Positions 11,755 to 22,517 of a stretch of DNA of 60,000 nucleotides are shown here, piece by piece. Location of the stretch: positions 250,095 to 310,094 of the forward strand of contig CAUYUJ010014595.1 in NCBI GenBank assembly GCA_963575745.1, written 5' to 3'. Source of the stretch: Prorocentrum cordatum. Taxonomy: Eukaryota > Sar > Dinophyceae > Prorocentrales > Prorocentraceae. Under the pieces are notes generated by a model. That model had not been told where the DNA came from. It searched no databases and worked only from the letters and a program-made list of their open reading frames with translations. Every line of letters begins with the position of its first letter. The stretch's first letter is position 1. Made by a program: the position numbers and the translations under genes.

Positions 11755-12310
11755 CACATGCGAGGCGGCGAGGGCCAGTGACCAGAACGCGCGACGGCCC
11801 AAACGTCGGAACCCAGAGGGGCGGCCCAGTAACATTCTAGAAGGAGCCGCCTGCAGAAAGTTCTGGCAGGAGGGCCTCAGTAATTCTAGGAGGACGCGTA
11901 GCCCCGTGCCGTGCCCTGGGTAAGTCGTCCTCGGATTCCATAGCTGCCTGTAATTCGTATCATGCAAGGGTACAGCGGTCAGACACGATCCGCGCGAAAC
12001 ACGTGATTTTCGCACCACTCGGATCCGTCCAACGCCAAACACATTTCGGCTCCGAAAAGGATCCGTGCCTGGAACCGACGTCCGAGGCACCGCTGACACG
12101 CCCGAAAGGGAACCTTGTGTCACCGTCTGCGGGGGCCCTTGCATGCGTTTTCCGGCGCGCATCGCCCACGACCTGCCGCCGAACCCATTTTCCCGGGGCT
12201 GGCTGTGCCGACGGCCCCTGGCCAGGGTGGACCAACAGTCCGGTGTCTTCGTGCGATTTGAACCTTCGGGCCGAATGTTCAAATCGTACCAACTTACGTG
12301 ACTGCCTGTC
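11755..12310 (+). repeat. Duplicated segment, long copy
   Basis: 11770-11915 (from GGGCCAGTGACCAGAACGCG) and 12185-12300 (GGCTGGCTGTGCCGACGGCC onward) are both repeated at 12485-12755. The 270 bp between them is missing from the second copy. The long copy therefore has either an insertion at about 11925-12185, or the short copy a deletion. Confidence 0.8.
12251..12289. repeat. Near-perfect palindrome
   Basis: CGATTTGAAC at 12254-12263 and GTTCAAATCG at 12277-12286 are perfect inverted repeats. Inside them TTCGG and CCGAA pair again around a single central G. One mismatch lies between the inner and outer arms. The second copy of this block near 12700 has lost the symmetry. Confidence 0.85.
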
Positions 12311-12484
12311 ACAGACAGTCGGGTAGAGTTGGTGCGATCTCCTTGGAATGGACGCGTGACTGAACCTCCAGACGGCGCACGGGCGCGAACGCGCCCAGGT
12401 GCCCCCAGGAGCTCCCACAGGCCAGTTGGAGGACGACGACGGCGACGTCGGCGACGGCGTGGCGACGACGACGACGCCGGCGAC
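12310..12484. repeat. GAC-rich spacer between the duplicate copies
   Basis: 12430-12490 is built of GACGACGGCGACG triplets. The preceding part is GC-rich without a recognised feature. Confidence 0.6.
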
Positions 12485-12760
12485 GGGTAGGTCCAGTGAT
12501 CAGAACGCGCGACGGCCCAAATGTCGGAACCCAGAGGAGCAGCCCAATAACAGTTTAGAAGGAGCTGGCTAAAGGAAGTTCTGGCAGCATGACCTCAGCA
12601 AAATTTTAGAGTGTGCGTAGCCCCGTGCCCTGGGATCCCCTTTTCCCCAGGCTGGCTGCGCCGACGGCCTTTGGCCAGGTTGGACTTACCATTTGGCATT
12701 TATGTGCGATTTGAATATTCGGGCCGGATTTTCAATTCGTAACAATTTACCTGATTGTCA
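12485..12760 (+). repeat. Duplicated segment, short copy
   Basis: Matches 11770-11915 and then directly 12185-12300, for example CAGAACGCGCGACGGCCCAA at 12500 and GTGCGATTTGAATATTCGGG near 12701. The segment corresponding to 11925-12185 is absent. Confidence 0.8.
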
Positions 12761-13555
12761 GTAGGTTCGCTCGTTGTTGGTCAGCCGCGCGCAATGGGAG
12801 GTGGAGGGAGGGGGAGGGCTTCTGAAAAAGACGCGGTTCTTGTTTATAGATGTCAGGCGCGCGCTTTGAAACAAACAACATGTTTCCCCTTTCGCTCCAC
12901 CTCCGCGTGCGCGCCGCCAAAGCGGGGACAAGCCGCACCACGACGTGATTGCGCGATATGAGCCGGCTCTTGCGCGCACTCTCGGCGAGCACCCCTGGCC
13001 GTGCCCGTGTCCCTGGCCGTCGTCATGGCCCCACGTTCGTCGGCGCGTGCCCCATCGGGCCTGCTGGTCCGCCACTTCGCCGTCTTGCCTCCCTCCCGAC
13101 GTTCCTGTTGAGACATCCCTACATCCCTTGGCGATGACGGGCGTGACCAGAGTTCAGAGGAGGAAGAGGTGCCCGTATCGCTTCCCTTTCCTCGTCTTCG
13201 CTTCCTTTCCCAGGAGGCTCTGGCCGCCACCGCTGGATTCGCCTCGGAATGTGGTCAGAACGCACCCTGGGTGAGGTTCTGGGAGCTTCTGTATCGGCAC
13301 CCTTTGGTTTCCCCAGGTGGGGGGAGAGGGCCGGTCACGCCACGATTCGCGCCGGCGCAGTCTGGGAGTGCCTCTCAGAATGGCTCGTTCCCAGACAGCG
13401 CAGGGGTGCCCAGAGGAGGCAGCCTGGGGCGCCGAAGGTGTACGAAAGCTGCGCCTTTCCCCCCCCCGTTCACTGCCCGACGCCCGAGATATTCATAAAC
13501 ACACCGCGGTTGTGGCTTCTTTTTTCTCCACGCCTGCTCCGCGAGGGAGCGCGGT
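12761..13555. other. No recognised gene
   Basis: GC-rich. Several long frames exist on both strands but none gives a recognisable protein, and the overlapping frames look equally uncommitted. Confidence 0.4.
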
Positions 13556-13695
13556 GGAGGAGGATGCGGAGAGGGCGAAGGAGGCGGAGGCGGAGGCGGA
13601 GGCGGAGGCGGAGGAGACGAAGGAGGTGGAGGCGGCGGAGGAGACGGATGAGGAGGAGGAGGAGGAGGAGGAGGAGGAGGAAGGAGGAGGAAAGA
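13556..13695. repeat. GGAGGC hexamer and GAGGAG triplet microsatellite
   Basis: A purine-rich run starts as GGCGGAGGCGGAGGC and turns into GGAGGAGGA. Translations are poly-Glu/Ala or Arg and carry no evidence of coding. Confidence 0.9.
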
Positions 13696-14435
13696 GGAAG
13701 AGGATGGACGAGCGGGGCACACGGGAGTGCACCTCTCCCCCTCCGACCGCCACGCCGCCAGGCGGAGCTCTGCGCACCGTCTCCCCCCACACTCGATCTC
13801 CACGATGAGCACGCTGGATGGCCAGGACCCCTCCTCCCCTCCCTCCTCCCTCGTGTTCCCTCCTTCCCATTCCCTCCTCTCGACCCTTCAGGTTTGGTTC
13901 TGCACTGAGTGTGAGGCGATCGCGGATAAGGCTTTGCGCTCCCTTAGAAGTGTTTTCGATTGCAAGATGACTAGTACGGGTAAGGAATACCTTGACATAA
14001 TAAAGGGGGTTAGCTCCCAAAGTCCTCCGTCGAGCCGAATAATTGGCTCGACGCTCGAGTGTCCCGAGACCCAAGTCGTCCTTTTCAGCTAGATAATTGA
14101 CCTGCATCCGAAGCGGTTTCCACTCCGCTCCACTCTTGGTCCCTCCTCCCTCACCGCGTGCTCGGCCCGGGCTTCGGCTCCCCGCCAGCCAGCGCCACTC
14201 GGCGCCCCTGACGCTGCTCCTCGCCCCCCCCCCCGCCACCCCCGTGCCTGTGGTGCCTGCGGGATGGAGCCGCGGACTGGTGCTGCCCGCCAGCAATTGC
14301 CGCCCCCCTCGGCCTGCTACCGCATGGCGCGAGCAGCACCGCGCGAGCGCGGGCCCGCGCGGCGGTGCGCCTCCTGGGCGCCTTCGCGCAATTGGCCGGC
14401 CACCAGGGCCGCCAGCCGTCGCAGCTGGCGGACGC
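13696..14435. other. Unassigned region with an 8 bp hairpin
   Basis: One frame from 13727 to 14092 is open but resembles no family known to me. At 14029-14052 GTCGAGCC and GGCTCGAC form a perfect inverted repeat around GAATAATT. The remainder is GC-rich. Confidence 0.4.
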
Positions 14436-14439
14436 CCTG

Positions 14440-14555
14440 GCGCTCGTCGTCGTCGTCGCCGCCATCGCCGTCGTCGTCGGTTGTCGTCGTCGCCGTCGGC
14501 GTAGTTGGTCGTCGTCGTCATCGTCGTCGTCGTTTTTTCGTCATTTGCTTGCGCG
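14440..14555. repeat. CGT/GTC triplet microsatellite
   Basis: CGTCGTCGT runs, interrupted, on the plus strand. Confidence 0.85.
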
Positions 14556-14869
14556 AGGGGGGGGCGCGGGCGCTTGCGGCTGCGCCTCCTGCCGCTAATC
14601 TGTCTGGGGGTGGCCCGCACAACGCTTCTGACCTGCAGGAGGACGTGGGTCTGGATGCTGGATCAGATGCCGAGGCGCGCAGCCTGGCACCATGCCCTCG
14701 TGCCACGGAGGTCTAGAAGACCTTCGTCGTAGACGTGCTTGAATCCCACGCGCGGGAGGCTGACGATACGATGGCTGTTCTGTCTTCCCTGATTGAGCTG
14801 ACGTTCCTGCTCATCGGCCCGACTGTCACATTGGCGCCAGCTCCGATGGACTTCTATCTTGGAGGAGGT

Positions 14870-15095
14870 AATCAAGGAGGAGTGGCCTGTCCTGGTCGTC
14901 TTCGGTGTGTCTTCGGGACCACTCGGGGGCTTCTTGGGCCCTCTTCGGCCGTCTTGGCCCTCCCGAGGTGCTCCTGGACTCGGCCCCGCCCCAGTCCTTG
15001 CTCCACTTGCGAGTGCCGCATCAGTTGGCGATGTGTATGCGGCTCAATCGTATCAGTATAGTGGTGTACATATATATATATATATACATATATGC
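14870..15095. repeat. Short CTTGGG repeat fragment and TA microsatellite
   Basis: 14910-15000 has GGGCTTCTTGGGCCCTCTTC and similar words of the CCAAGA family in minus orientation. 15062-15090 is a TATATATA run. The pairing of the two recurs elsewhere in the window. Confidence 0.6.
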
Positions 15096-15159
15096 ATCTG
15101 CGTTCGTGCGTCTACATCTGAGAAGTATTTTCGCCCCTCCCTTCCGGCAATAGGATAAC

Positions 15160-15895
15160 TCTTCCCGCACCGGGAAGCGTTATTCCTGCACCGGACTGAT
15201 GATGTGGCTCTCGCCTTAGCGCCGCGCGCATTCGTTGCAAGAGCTTGCAAGACTTTCACGGATTGAGGGCGGTTTGTTGATCTCGCATGGGCGCCGCGCA
15301 CATTCGTTTCAAATTGTTGCAAGAGCTCCACGGATTTGGGGCGGGTCGTTTTCAGAATGTGGTTTTCGCCCTAGCGCCGCGTGCATTCATTTCAAACACT
15401 TGCAAGAGTTTCACGGATTCAGGGCAGGTCGTTTTCAAAATGTTGCTCTCGCTTTCAGCGCCGCGCGCATTCGTCTCAACAACTTGAGATAGTTTCAGGA
15501 TTGAGGGCGGCTCGGTTTCGAAATGTCGTTCTCGCCCTAACGCCGCGCACATTCGCTTCAAACTCTTGCAATTATTTCACGGATGGAGGCCAGGTGGTTT
15601 TCAAAATGTGGCTCTCGCTTCAGCGCCGCGCAAATTCGTTTTGAAAACGTTGCAAGAGCCTCACGGATTGAGGGCGGCTTGTTTTCAAAATGTTGTTCTC
15701 GCGTTAGTGCCGCGCACATGTTTTTTTCTCGGTTGTGCAGGAGTTTCACGGATTGAAGGCAGTTTGTTTTTAATCTAACTCTCGCCTCAGCGCCGCGCAC
15801 ATTCGTTTTGAAAACGTTGCAAAAGTTTCACGGATTGAGGGCGGTTCGTTTTCAAAATGTGGTTCTCGCCTTAGCGCCGCATGCGTTCGTTTCAG
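15160..15895 (+). repeat. 83 bp tandem repeat, about nine copies
   Basis: GCCGCGCGCATTCG-type blocks occur at 15221, 15293, 15376, 15459, 15542, 15624, 15709, 15792 and 15875, mostly 82-85 bp apart. Each unit also contains TTGCAAGAG, TTTCACGGATTGAGGGCGG and TTTTCAAAATGT. The same unit appears inverted at 20.1-20.9 kb. Confidence 0.9.
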
Positions 15896-16025
15896 AAGAA
15901 CTATTACGGTCATTAGCTTTCTCCATACAATAGTTGTTGTTGCCTATTATAATTATCACTACTGTTACGATTACTAATGCGACATGCTTTTAACGCCACG
16001 TCGCGGGCGGGGATAATTTTTGTCC

Positions 16026-16198
16026 GCGCTCCCAGGTGCTAAAATAACGCTCTGTGCGGGGCGGGCGCGATACCTTGGGATGGACCACCCCCTAGGAGGG
16101 CCAACGAAAATCAATTTCCCAGTAAGGAATACTTTATGAGTCGCATAGGGCGAGGGCGGCGGGCAGAAAGAGAAAGGAAACTTTGGACTCGACCGCCC
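16026..16198 (+). repeat. Direct repeat, left copy
   Basis: GCGCTCCCAGGTGCTAAAAT, then CGGGGCGGGCGCGATACCTT, then CCACCCCCTAGGAGGGCCAA are repeated with few changes at 19805-19978. Similarity weakens into GCATAGGGCGAGGGCGG. The copies are in the same orientation 3.78 kb apart, between oppositely oriented 83 bp arrays. Confidence 0.85.
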
Positions 16199-16279
16199 CT
16201 CTCGAAGTATGACACTGGGTGTTACGAAGCATCACTGCTACTGGCTTGTAGTCAAACTGATAGTACAACTATTATTCCC

Positions 16280-17045
16280 CAATCAGAGCTTGCCTCTGTA
16301 GGGGTCCTAGCGGATTCATATGGTTAGGTTAGGCTCGTCGCCGATTTTCGCGGCACGCCCGGGTGCCCGGGGGTGCCCGGGGGTGCCCGGGTGCCCGGGT
16401 GCCCGGGCGTGCCTGCTGGTGCCCGGGCGTGCCCGGGCGTGCCCGGGCGTGCCCGGGGTGCTTGGGGGTGCCCGGGGGTGCCCTATAGCCCAATAGCTCT
16501 ATAGCCCTACAACTCTATAGATCTATAGCTCGATAGCCCTATAGCTCAATATTCATAAGGTTAGGGTATTGTCGCCGATCTTCGCGGCACGCCCGGGTGC
16601 CCGGGGGTGCCCGGGGGTGCCCGGGTGCCCGGGGGTGCCTGGGGGTGCCCTGGTGCCCGGGTGTCCGGGCGTGCCCGGGCGTGCCTGGGGGTGCCCGGGG
16701 GTGCCCCATAGCCCAACAGCCCTGTAGCCCTACAATTCTATCGCCCTATAGCTTTATAGCCCTATAGCTCAATAGCCCTATAGCCCCCTAGCCCTATAGC
16801 CCTGATTGGGTTTTTCTCCAGCATCATTAATAGTATTATCGTTATTATCACTTTTAGATTTTAAAGTGTGCCAAAACTACCATTCAAGTTTTTACCCAGT
16901 CAACGCTTGCCTCCGTAGGGGTCCTAGCGGATTCATATGGTTAGGTGAGGTTCGTCGCCGATTTCTGTGGCTGGACCGGGCACCCGGGGGCCCGGGGGCC
17001 CCGGGGTACCCGCGGGTGCCCAGGTGTCCGGGTGCCTGGCCCTAG
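16280..17045 (+). repeat. Composite repeat: header, GTGCCCGGG array, TATAGCCC array
   Basis: A conserved header (AATCAGAGCTTGCCTCTGTA, then GGGGTCCTAGCGGATTCATA, then GTCGCCGATTTTCGCGGC) leads at 16353 into GTGCCCGGG units. At about 16482 it changes to TATAGCCC-type 8-mers. A partial header at 16550-16590 starts a second round of both arrays (16591-16806). A third header at 16897-16966 leads to CCCGGG-rich sequence only. An inverted version lies at 48.8-49.3 kb. Confidence 0.85.
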
Positions 17046-17169
17046 AAGACAAGAGCGGGTAACCAGATCGCGCGCCAAGATTTATGTAATTTACAATGGT
17101 TTGTTGCCTACGCGTCCGAAACCCAAGTGTCGCTTTGTAGAAGCGATTTCGCTGCAGAGGGGTGCATTG

Positions 17170-17335
17170 TTTTGATTTGGTTGCGGGGAATTTGGTTACG
17201 AAGTGTACTGTGGTTCTAAATTGATTATGTAAACTGGAGATTTGGTTACGATTTGGTTACGGTGCATCAGATATGGTTACGACTTGGTACAATTCAATAT
17301 GGTTTATGATTTGGTTATGGTTTGGTTGCGACGTT
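17170..17335 (+). repeat. ATTTGGTTACG repeat
   Basis: GATTTGGTTACG or close variants recur about eight times with irregular spacing. A second patch lies at 19.02-19.25 kb. Confidence 0.75.
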
Positions 17336-17369
17336 CGCGGTGCACCTCAAACGCCGCAACCAAACCGTT

Positions 17370-17600
17370 ACCAAAGTTGGCCTCCCATGGGGCGCATATG
17401 AAGCACCCACTTCCGAACCACACGAACCATTCATGGGACTTCTTGTCTCGCAGCGCGAAGGCGAGAATCTTGCGTTCGGGAGCGGCTGGGTGGGCCATCC
17501 CTCTGAAGGGGCGTGCGGGAATGGGGGTGGGGCCATAGGTGGAGCCCCCTACGGTGCACGATCCTGGTGAGGGGTCCGCCGCAATGGGCGGCGCATCGAA
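17370..17600 (+). repeat. Dispersed copy of the 54-55.8 kb repeat family
   Basis: TTGGCCTCCCATGGGGCGCA and GGTGGAGCCCCCTACGGTGC followed by ACGATCCTGGTGAGGGGTCC match the unit that makes up the 54.1-55.8 kb array. Confidence 0.65.
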
Positions 17601-17604
17601 TGCG

Positions 17605-17905
17605 ACGGGGGGACGGAAGAGGATGAGGAGGAGGAGGAGGAGAAGGAAGAGGAGGAAAAGGAGGAGGAGAAGGGGGAGGCAGAGGAGGAGGAGGAGGTTT
17701 TAAAATCACGCTCGCTGCGCAAAGTCGGGGCGACTAAAACTGAGGAGGGGGAGGAGGAGAAGGAGGAGGAGGAGGAGGAGGTGATAAGGGGGGGATACAC
17801 ATGGAGGAGGAGGAAGAGAAGAGAAGGAGGAGGGGAAGGAGGAGGACAAGGCAGAGGAGGAGGAGGAGGAGGAGAAGGAGGAGGAGGAGGAGGCGTGGCG
17901 AGGAC
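17605..17905. repeat. GGA-rich purine tract
   Basis: Nearly all GGAGGAGGA and GAAGAGGAGG. Translations are low complexity in every frame. Confidence 0.9.
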
Positions 17906-17934
17906 GATCTGCACTTGATCTGAACTTCCTCGAA

Positions 17935-18160
17935 GTCAAGATCGATGTCCTCCAAGATGGCCCACGAGCGCCCCTAAAGCTCCCAAGCCCCAAGAGGGCC
18001 CCACAAGGCGCCCAGAAGGGCCCAAGAGGCGCCCAAGATGTCTCCAAGAGGCGACCAGAAGACCCCCAAGAAACCTCAATAAGATCACCGAGGCACCCAA
18101 GACGCTCAAAGACGACCCTGGGCCCCCCAAGATGCCCCAAGAACGCTTCAAGGGGCCTCC
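17935..18160 (+). repeat. CCCAAGA phased repeat
   Basis: CCCAAGAGGGCCC, GCCCAAGATG and CCCCAAGAAAC words repeat every 10-12 bp or so. This is a member of the family at 34-35.7, 45.2-45.7, 47.5-48.2 and 49.3-50.1 kb. Confidence 0.85.
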
Positions 18161-19014
18161 ACTAGGGTGCCCTTCCTCTGTGTGCTGCCCACTTCCCTGA
18201 TCGAGGCTACTCCTTTGGGCATCGTTTCTGCATGGGCTTGTGGGGTTACTCTTTTTTTTTTACAGCCGCAGGCGGAAGCGCCAGCGGCGGGAGGTCGCGG
18301 GCGGGCTACGGCCGCGACTAAATTGCCGAGCGCACGCGGGGGGGGCTGGTGGGGTTACGCGAAGCGTTTAGAATTCCAATCATTTCTACCCGCACCTCCT
18401 CCTAGTTCAAAGTCTCCCTCTTCAAGCTCCCTCTTCCCTCCAAGCCTTCTCTGATTCTCTCACTCCTATCCTATTTTCTGCAAACCTCATTCTTGTCCTT
18501 GTCCATTTGGGCCTCCTTCAAAGCCTACTTCCAACCCTCCTGGCTCTAACCTTGAACCCTGGCGTCAACTCATCAACGTGTCAATATTATTATTCGGCCC
18601 TCGTGCTCTCGCCGTGCTTCCGCCCATGCCTCTTCCTATGCCTCTTTCTCATTCTCCCCTCCTTTTCCCCCTGCTCTCCTTCTCCTCCTTCTCCTCATCC
18701 TCATCCTCATCCCTCCCTTCTCAATCCTCCTCGTGTTTGCGTGTGTTTTGTTTCTTTTCCTTCTCCGAGTCAGATTCCTCCTCCTCGTCCTGTTCTTCCT
18801 GATAACGCTCTGTCTCCTCCTCCTCATCAGTCTTCCCTCCTAGTCGCTCGCTTTTGCTTGTCGCCTTCCACGACGCCTCGTTCTCCCCAGGTCCTGCTTC
18901 TGCTCCCGCTCCCTTCTTCGTTATGTATTTCTCCGCGTAGTCATTTTCGTTGTCACTCTCGCCGCCTTGCTCCAGCGCCTCCTTGTTGAGCCCAATCGGG
19001 AATGTCGAACATGC
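18161..19014. other. Pyrimidine-rich low-complexity DNA
   Basis: 18390-18850 is mostly CTC, TCC and CTT tracts. Frames give Ser/Pro/Leu-rich shadows only. No gene is supported. Confidence 0.6.
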
Positions 19015-19260
19015 TCGGTTCGATGTGGTCACGATTTGGTTACTACGATTTACGTTTTTTGTATGGTTCGATTACGAAGCTTGTGAATTTGGTTACGATT
19101 TTTTAGCTACGCAGAGATCTTCCCGGGAAGATTTTGGTTACGCAGGTGTTCAGTGCATTTCGATAGCTCAATTGTGTGAGGGGTCGATCGTAACCATATT
19201 TTCCCGTTTTGGTTATTATGCGCGACAGTTTCGCGCGTAACCATATGATTTGGTTCAGTA
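19015..19260 (+). repeat. ATTTGGTTACG repeat, second patch
   Basis: ATTTGGTTACG-like words recur (19030, 19088, 19130, 19205, 19247) as in the 17.2 kb patch. An AGATCTTCCCGGGAAGAT palindrome lies at 19117-19134. Confidence 0.7.
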
Positions 19261-19665
19261 TACTAGGGGTGTGCCGGGGGGTGCTCGGAGGTGCCCGGGG
19301 GTGCCCCGAGCTGCCCGGAGGTGCCCGGGGGTACCCGGGTGCTCTATCGCCAAATAGCCCTATAGCCCTGTTGCCCTATAGCCCTATGGCCCAATAGCCC
19401 TACAGCCCTATAGCACTATAGCCTTGTATCCCTATAGCCCTAGAGCCCCAGAGCCCTAATACCCCTAGAGTCCCAGAGTCCTACAGCCCTGCTGCCCCTA
19501 CAACCCTATAGCCATACAGCCTCATAGCCGTATAGCCCTACAGCCCTACAATCCTACAGCCTTATAGTCCTATAGTCCTATTGACCTGTAGCTCTATATG
19601 CCTATAGCCGTATAGCTCTATGGTCCTATAGCCCTATAGCCCCATAGCCATATAGCCGTCAAATA
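19261..19665 (+). repeat. GTGCCCGGG array followed by TATAGCCC array
   Basis: 19265-19345 holds GGTGCCCGGGGGTGCC-type units. 19346-19665 holds about forty variants of the 8-mer TATAGCCC (also CAGAGCCC and TACAGCCC). The order is as at 16.3-16.8 kb but the header is missing. Confidence 0.85.
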
Positions 19666-19804
19666 TTATGACTTTTTTTTTCTCCGGTGCCCTTGTTGAA
19701 TATTCTCTATTATTGGAATTGTTGGCGCTATGAGTTCTTTGACGGTTGTTATTAAGACATACTTCGATCGCTTCGTCTGATGATGGGAAATAATTATTTG
19801 TTGA

Positions 19805-19978
19805 GCGCTCCCAGGCGCTAAGATAACGCTCCGTGCGGGGCGGGCGCGATACCTTGGGATGGACAGCCACCCCCTAGGACGGCCAACGAACATTTATTTT
19901 CATTAAAGGGTTACAATAGGAAGCGTATAGGGCGGGGGTGGTTCGGAGAGGGTGAAAGGACGTTTCGGATTCAAGCTC
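19805..19978 (+). repeat. Direct repeat, right copy
   Basis: Pairs with 16026-16198: GCGCTCCCAGGCGCTAAGAT, CGGGGCGGGCGCGATACCTT and CACCCCCTAGGACGGCCAAC. Most differences are single substitutions plus a short insertion near 19866. Confidence 0.85.
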
Positions 19979-20079
19979 TTCTCCAAGAGCTACAACAAGT
20001 GCTACCCACTACAAGTATGACTGTTGATCATATCACTAAGATCTTTCTTTCAATCCGAACTATCGAGCCGCCTTCAATC

Positions 20080-20900
20080 CGTGAAACACGTGCATGGTTA
20101 AACAAAGCTATGTGCTCGGTGCTACGGCGAGACCGGTATTGCTAAAACCCCGAGCCGCCCTCCATCCGTAACACTCTTGCAAATTGTTGAAACGGATGTG
20201 TCCGGCGCTCAGGCGAGAGCTAGGTAAAAAAAGCGAGCCGCCTTCAATCCGTGCCACTCGTGCACACTTTCTAAGCCAATGTGCGCGGCGCCAGGGCGAG
20301 AGCCACCGCCCTCAATCCGTGAGCTTCGTGCAAAGTTTTCTAGCGAATGTTCGCGGCGCTAAGGCGAGAGCTAGATTAGAAAAGCGAGCCGCCTTCAATC
20401 TGTGAACTCGTGCACAATTTTAAATATCAATGTGCGCGGTGCTAATGCGAGATCTAGATCATGAAACCGTGCCGCCCTCAATCCGTGAAGCTCGTGCAAA
20501 GTTTTCTAGCGAGTGCGCGCGGCGCTAAGGCGAGAGCTAGATTAACAAAAAACGAGCCGGCTTCAATCAGTGAAAGTCGTGCACATGTAAAAAAACAATG
20601 TGTGCGGCGCTAAGGCGAAAATCGCATTTTGAAAACAAACTACCCGCAATCCGTGAGACTCCTGCAGTGTTTGGTACGAATGTGCGCGGTGCTAAGGCGA
20701 AAGCTAGATTTTGAAATCCAGCCGCTTTGAATTCGTGAATTTCGAGCACAGCTTTAAAACCGAATTCGCGCGGCGCAAAGGCGAGAACCACATTTTGACA
20801 CCGAGCCTCCGTCAAATCGTGAAACTCGGGTGCTTCTTTGAATAGACATATGCGCGCGACGCTAAGGCGATAACTATATTTTGAAGACAAACCTGGGGGG
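20080..20900 (-). repeat. 83 bp tandem repeat, inverted array
   Basis: GAGCCGCCTTCAATCCGTGA, GTGCGCGGCGCTAAGGCGAG and GTGCAAAGTTTTCTAGCGA blocks recur about every 83 bp. They are the reverse complement of the 15.2-15.9 kb unit. There are about ten copies, degrading towards 20.9 kb. Confidence 0.9.
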
Positions 20901-22336
20901 ATCGATTTGCTGTTTGGCACGGTGCTGTAGTTGTCGTCCGTTTAATTTCGCCCCCTAGATTTCTTGCGCGGTGCTAACGATAACCAGGGGGGTTTCGTAA
21001 ATACTTATCATATTACCCATATATCCAAATGTAGTTCAATTGTTCATCTCCGATCTTGCACGTTAATATGCAGATTGTCCCTCCCCCTCCTGGCCCTCCC
21101 CTTGAAGGATTCGGCATCCGTCTGCACCATCTGCAGCACCAAGCTGGGCAAGCGCCACCTGCACCGCAGGCGCCCCCCCTCGCCGCTGCTCCCCCTCTTC
21201 TGCCTCCCCCTCCCGCTCTGGCTCCTCGCTCCATGGTCCTTGTGTTCCTCGCTGTCCGTTCTCTCCGTCGTCGATCTCCTCCATCTCCCCACGCCCCCCC
21301 CCATCGCCTCCCCTCTGTCCTCCCTTGTATCCTTGCCCAGACCCCTTCCTGCACGCTGGCATCCGAAGGAGCCGTGTTCGGGCCCTGCGGGTCAGAACTG
21401 GAGCCAGTCCGGGACGAACATTGCCTCTGGGGGCCCGCGTATTGAAGCATTGGTCCATATCGGATGTTCGGGCCTTGCCCGTCCTTCACGTCCTCATGCT
21501 CCTCCCGCCTCCTTGCTCACCGCCGTCGCCGCCGTCGTCCTCTCCCCTCCTCCGCCTCACAAGGGGAGGCGTCTCTTTGGGGACCGTCTCCCTTGTGCAT
21601 TGTGTGCCTTGCCTCCCCCCCTGTCCGCCGCCTTTTGGCCCCCCTTCCGGCCCCCTTTCTGCGCCCCCCCTACCTCCGACGTGCGGAGACACCATGAAGC
21701 CACGAAAGAGTCACGACCGCGGCTCCCGAGCAACATCTTCTATTGTGCAGAGGTCCTGCGTCCTGTACCGCCGATCGGGGCGCATTAGGCCACTAGGGGA
21801 GGCGGGGAGGTGAGGGGGAAGTTGCCGCGAGCTGCGTTGGAGTGTTTCTGGGGTCTGCCTGAGGCCGTCTGGGGGTTGGCCCTCAAGGTTCCATGGCGGT
21901 TAGAAGTGGTGTCGTTGTCCCTGGGACGTTGTTGAGGGGGGCCTCGCGCGCTCCTCTCATCCGTGGCACTCTTTGGCAGGGGCTGGCCTCCCCGTCCCGC
22001 CCCTGGCCCCCCCCCCCCTCTCCCCCGCTCCTTCCCCTGCCTGCACCCGCACCCCTCTGCCCTCCCTCGCTCGGCCTCTCTTCCCTCCCCCCACCCTGCC
22101 CCCTGCCGTCGTCGCTTAGGCGTCGTCGCTCGCGTTGCTACGTTCGTTCGTCCGTCGCCGCTGTCGTGTCGTTTGTCGTCTTCTTCTTCGTCGTCTTCGT
22201 CGTCGTCGCCGTCGTCCTCGTCGTCGGTGACCTTCTTCTTTTCCTGGACCTCGTGCCCCTCCGCAGGCGCGCGAGAGGCCAACCCTAGAATTCTGGAGTC
22301 CTAGAACCCTGCCCCCTACGTCATGATGTTTTCAGA
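20901..22336. other. Low-complexity region without a recognised gene
   Basis: C-rich and CT-rich sequence with overlapping Pro-rich frames on both strands. A CGT/CTT triplet run lies at about 22130-22245. None of the open frames has a recognisable domain. Confidence 0.5.
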
Positions 22337-22500
22337 ACGTCGACCCCCTAAAAAGGCTCGACCCATTCCCCGGGACCGGTTTTCCATCCCGGGCCTTCTT
22401 TTGACGGCCCCGAGGCATGGGAAGGGCCCCCAGAGGCCGAAAATGGTGGAGAAGTTCCCGTCGTGTTTTTCCCCCGATTCGAGGGGATTTGGGAGCCCCG
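22337..22500 (+). repeat. Dispersed repeat flanking the copia element, left copy
   Basis: ACGTCGACCCCCT, CCATTCCCCGGGACC, CATGGGAAGGGCCCCCAGAG and CCGAAAATGGTGGAGAA occur in inverted order at 31694-31830, beyond the right LTR. The retroelement therefore sits between inverted copies of an older repeat. Confidence 0.75.
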
Positions 22501-22517
22501 CCCACTACAACCCCCCC

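Noticed and set aside
19346-19665. TATAGCCC array as interstitial telomere
   Set aside because: The unit is 8 bp with a CTATAG palindrome and many CAGAGCCC variants. It does not match the plant-like TTTAGGG telomere repeat known in dinoflagellates.
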